DNA of 5,357 nucleotides from NCBI GenBank assembly GCA_016190535.1, contig JACPQK010000040.1:1-5357 (forward strand). Reading direction: 5' to 3'. Within the stretch, counting starts at the first letter, position 1. Each line of letters opens with the position of its first letter. The translations under genes were made by a program, and so were the position numbers. Source of the DNA: Chloroflexota bacterium (lineage in GTDB: Bacteria; Chloroflexota; Dehalococcoidia; JACPQK01). The notes under the pieces were generated by a model. The model had not been told where the DNA came from. It ran no database searches and saw only the letters and a list, made by a program, of their open reading frames with translations. Shown here one piece after another: positions 4,181 through 5,357 of the stretch.

Positions 4181-5357
4181 ATGGGTAACGTACATTCCAG
4201 GTGGGGGCCCTGGCTGGCAGTAGCTGGGGCCCTTGTGCTGAGTCTGCCCGCCCTTTACATCCGGTTCTCAGGGCTGGAGATGGCTGCCCCCCTGGAGGCG
4301 GCGGTCTTTGGCCTGAGCATCGTGGCGGCTGCCTTCCTACTGGCCTGGGCCACAGAGGTGGCCCAGATGGACGTCTCCCAGGCCTTGGCCCTGGCAGTGC
4401 TGGCCCTCATCGCCGTCCTCCCCGAGTACGCCGTGGACGGCTTCTTCGCCTGGCGTGCAGCCACGGACCCCGACTACGTGCACTATGCCACGGCCAACAT
4501 GACCGGGGCTAACCGCCTGCTCATCGGAGTGGGCTGGTCCATGGTGGTCCTGCTGGTCTGGTTCAAGTTCCGGCGGAGGCAGGTGGACCTGGACAAACAT
4601 CAGCGGGTGGAACTTTCTTTCCTGGCTGTAGCTACGGTCTATTCCTTCCTGATCCCCCTCAAAGGAAGTATATCCTTAATGGACAGTGCCATCCTCGTCA
4701 GCCTTTTCGGCCTCTATCTCTGGGCCAGCGCCCGGGCCGGGGTGGAGGAGCCGGAGTTGGCGGGGCCGGCGGCCACGCTGGGCGCACTGCCCGTTTTCTG
4801 GCGGCGCAGCCTGGTGCTTTTCCTCTTCGGCTTCTGCGCGGCGGTGATACTGGCCTCCGCGGAGCCTTTTGCCGAGGGACTGGTGCATTCCGGACGGCAG
4901 TTCCAGATAGACGAGTTCCTCCTGGTCCAGTGGGTGGCCCCCCTGGCCTCCGAGGCCCCCGAGCTCATGGTAGTAGCCATCTTTGCCCTGGCGGGTAAGG
5001 GGGCTCAGGCCCTGGGGGCGGTAATCTCCTCCAAGGTGAACCAGTGGACCCTGCTCATTGGCACCCTGCCCATTATCTACAGCACGGCCCTGGGCGCTCC
5101 CGGTGCCCTGAACCTGGACTCCCGCCAGGTGGAGGAGGTCCTGCTCACCGCCGCCCAGTCGGCCTTTGGCCTGGCCGTGCTGGCCAGCATGAGCCTGTCG
5201 GTCAGGGAGGCGCTGGCCCTCCTGGTGCTTTTCTCCGTGCAGCTTGTCTTCCCCAACCCCACCGTGCGCTATGTATTTGTAGGGATATACCTTGCCCTGG
5301 CCCTGGGGTTGCTCGTCTGGCATGCGGAGACCCGCTCTGGGTTCCTGAGCCTGCTCA
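4181..5357 (+). CDS. Sodium/calcium exchanger family (CaCA) membrane protein, 3' end outside window
   Basis: From ATG 4181 the frame stays open to the window edge, giving 392 residues without a stop. The protein is very hydrophobic, with about eleven or twelve likely membrane segments (for example 11-29, 37-58, 66-91, 105-128, 145-161, 164-184, 210-227, 245-271, 276-301, 341-358 and 362-381). It shows the two inverted alpha repeats of the CaCA superfamily. Alpha-1 contains VLPEY (79-83) and later ANMTGANRLLIGVG (105-118). Alpha-2 contains ASEAPELMVVAIFALAGKG (256-274) and later GAVISSKVNQWTLLIGT (279-295). Glu82 and Glu261 match the two key ion-binding glutamates. A hydrophilic linker at about 185-208 joins the halves. 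Family members exchange Na+ or H+ against Ca2+ across the inner membrane. Several other ion-site residues are non-standard, so the transported ion is uncertain. The ATG has a weak ribosome site (GGGCGG) but a good promoter; the gene forms its own unit after the repeat-rich gap. Confidence 0.85.
   Translation, partial: MGNVHSRWGPWLAVAGALVLSLPALYIRFSGLEMAAPLEAAVFGLSIVAAAFLLAWATEVAQMDVSQALALAVLALIAVLPEYAVDGFFAWRAATDPDYVHYATANMTGANRLLIGVGWSMVVLLVWFKFRRRQVDLDKHQRVELSFLAVATVYSFLIPLKGSISLMDSAILVSLFGLYLWASARAGVEEPELAGPAATLGALPVFWRRSLVLFLFGFCAAVILASAEPFAEGLVHSGRQFQIDEFLLVQWVAPLASEAPELMVVAIFALAGKGAQALGAVISSKVNQWTLLIGTLPIIYSTALGAPGALNLDSRQVEEVLLTAAQSAFGLAVLASMSLSVREALALLVLFSVQLVFPNPTVRYVFVGIYLALALGLLVWHAETRSGFLSLL

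Noticed and set aside
4676..5323. A 215-codon open frame on the minus strand
   Set aside because: It lies wholly inside the exchanger gene, is rich in Gln/Gly/His with no fold-like pattern, and arises from the GC-rich third positions of the real frame.

Overview
This GC-rich window (5357 bases) reads as ordinary, densely coded bacterial chromosome. It has five complete genes, two partial genes at the edges, and one hairpin-rich intergenic stretch of almost 490 bases. Flavin oxidoreductase, VOC enzyme, ornithine-cyclodeaminase-like and CoA-transferase genes close together would suit a degradative or fermentative bacterium such as a Chloroflexota (Dehalococcoidia/SAR202-like) lineage. That taxonomic idea is a low-confidence inference; no rRNA or other marker gene is present.

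Layout. Bases 1-554 (+) hold the C-terminal part of an Old-Yellow-Enzyme/2,4-dienoyl-CoA-reductase/trimethylamine-dehydrogenase-like flavoprotein, followed by a small VOC (glyoxalase-fold) protein at 624-1067 (+). A convergent gap (1068-1196) carries two hairpins. Then comes an ornithine cyclodeaminase/mu-crystallin family oxidoreductase on the minus strand (1197-2162). A divergent promoter region (2163-2297) separates it from a plus-strand cluster: moaD (2298-2552), moaE (2549-2971, overlapping) and a type I CoA-transferase alpha subunit (3003-3692). Bases 3693-4180 contain no gene but many inverted repeats. They include a REPIN-like pair of inverted hairpins inside an 11-base inverted repeat. 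Finally a CaCA-type (Na+/Ca2+ exchanger family) membrane protein starts at 4181 and runs off the end.

How the genes work together. MoaD and MoaE are the two subunits of molybdopterin synthase, which inserts sulfur into precursor Z during molybdenum-cofactor synthesis. The moaD start is the main correction to a naive reading: homology, a strong Shine-Dalgarno and a good promoter all point to a CTG start at 2298, giving 84 residues, rather than the in-frame GTG at 2361. The encoded MoaD also ends Gly-Gly-Gly-Ser-Pro instead of the Gly-Gly that must be free for thiocarboxylation. The CoA-transferase alpha subunit has no beta partner next to it in the window. The other genes are metabolic enzymes with no evident shared pathway.

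I did not find a clearly new multi-gene system. The points most worth a second look are the MoaD start and tail, the orphan CoA-transferase subunit, the REPIN-like element with compensatory stem changes, and the unusual ion-site residues of the exchanger.
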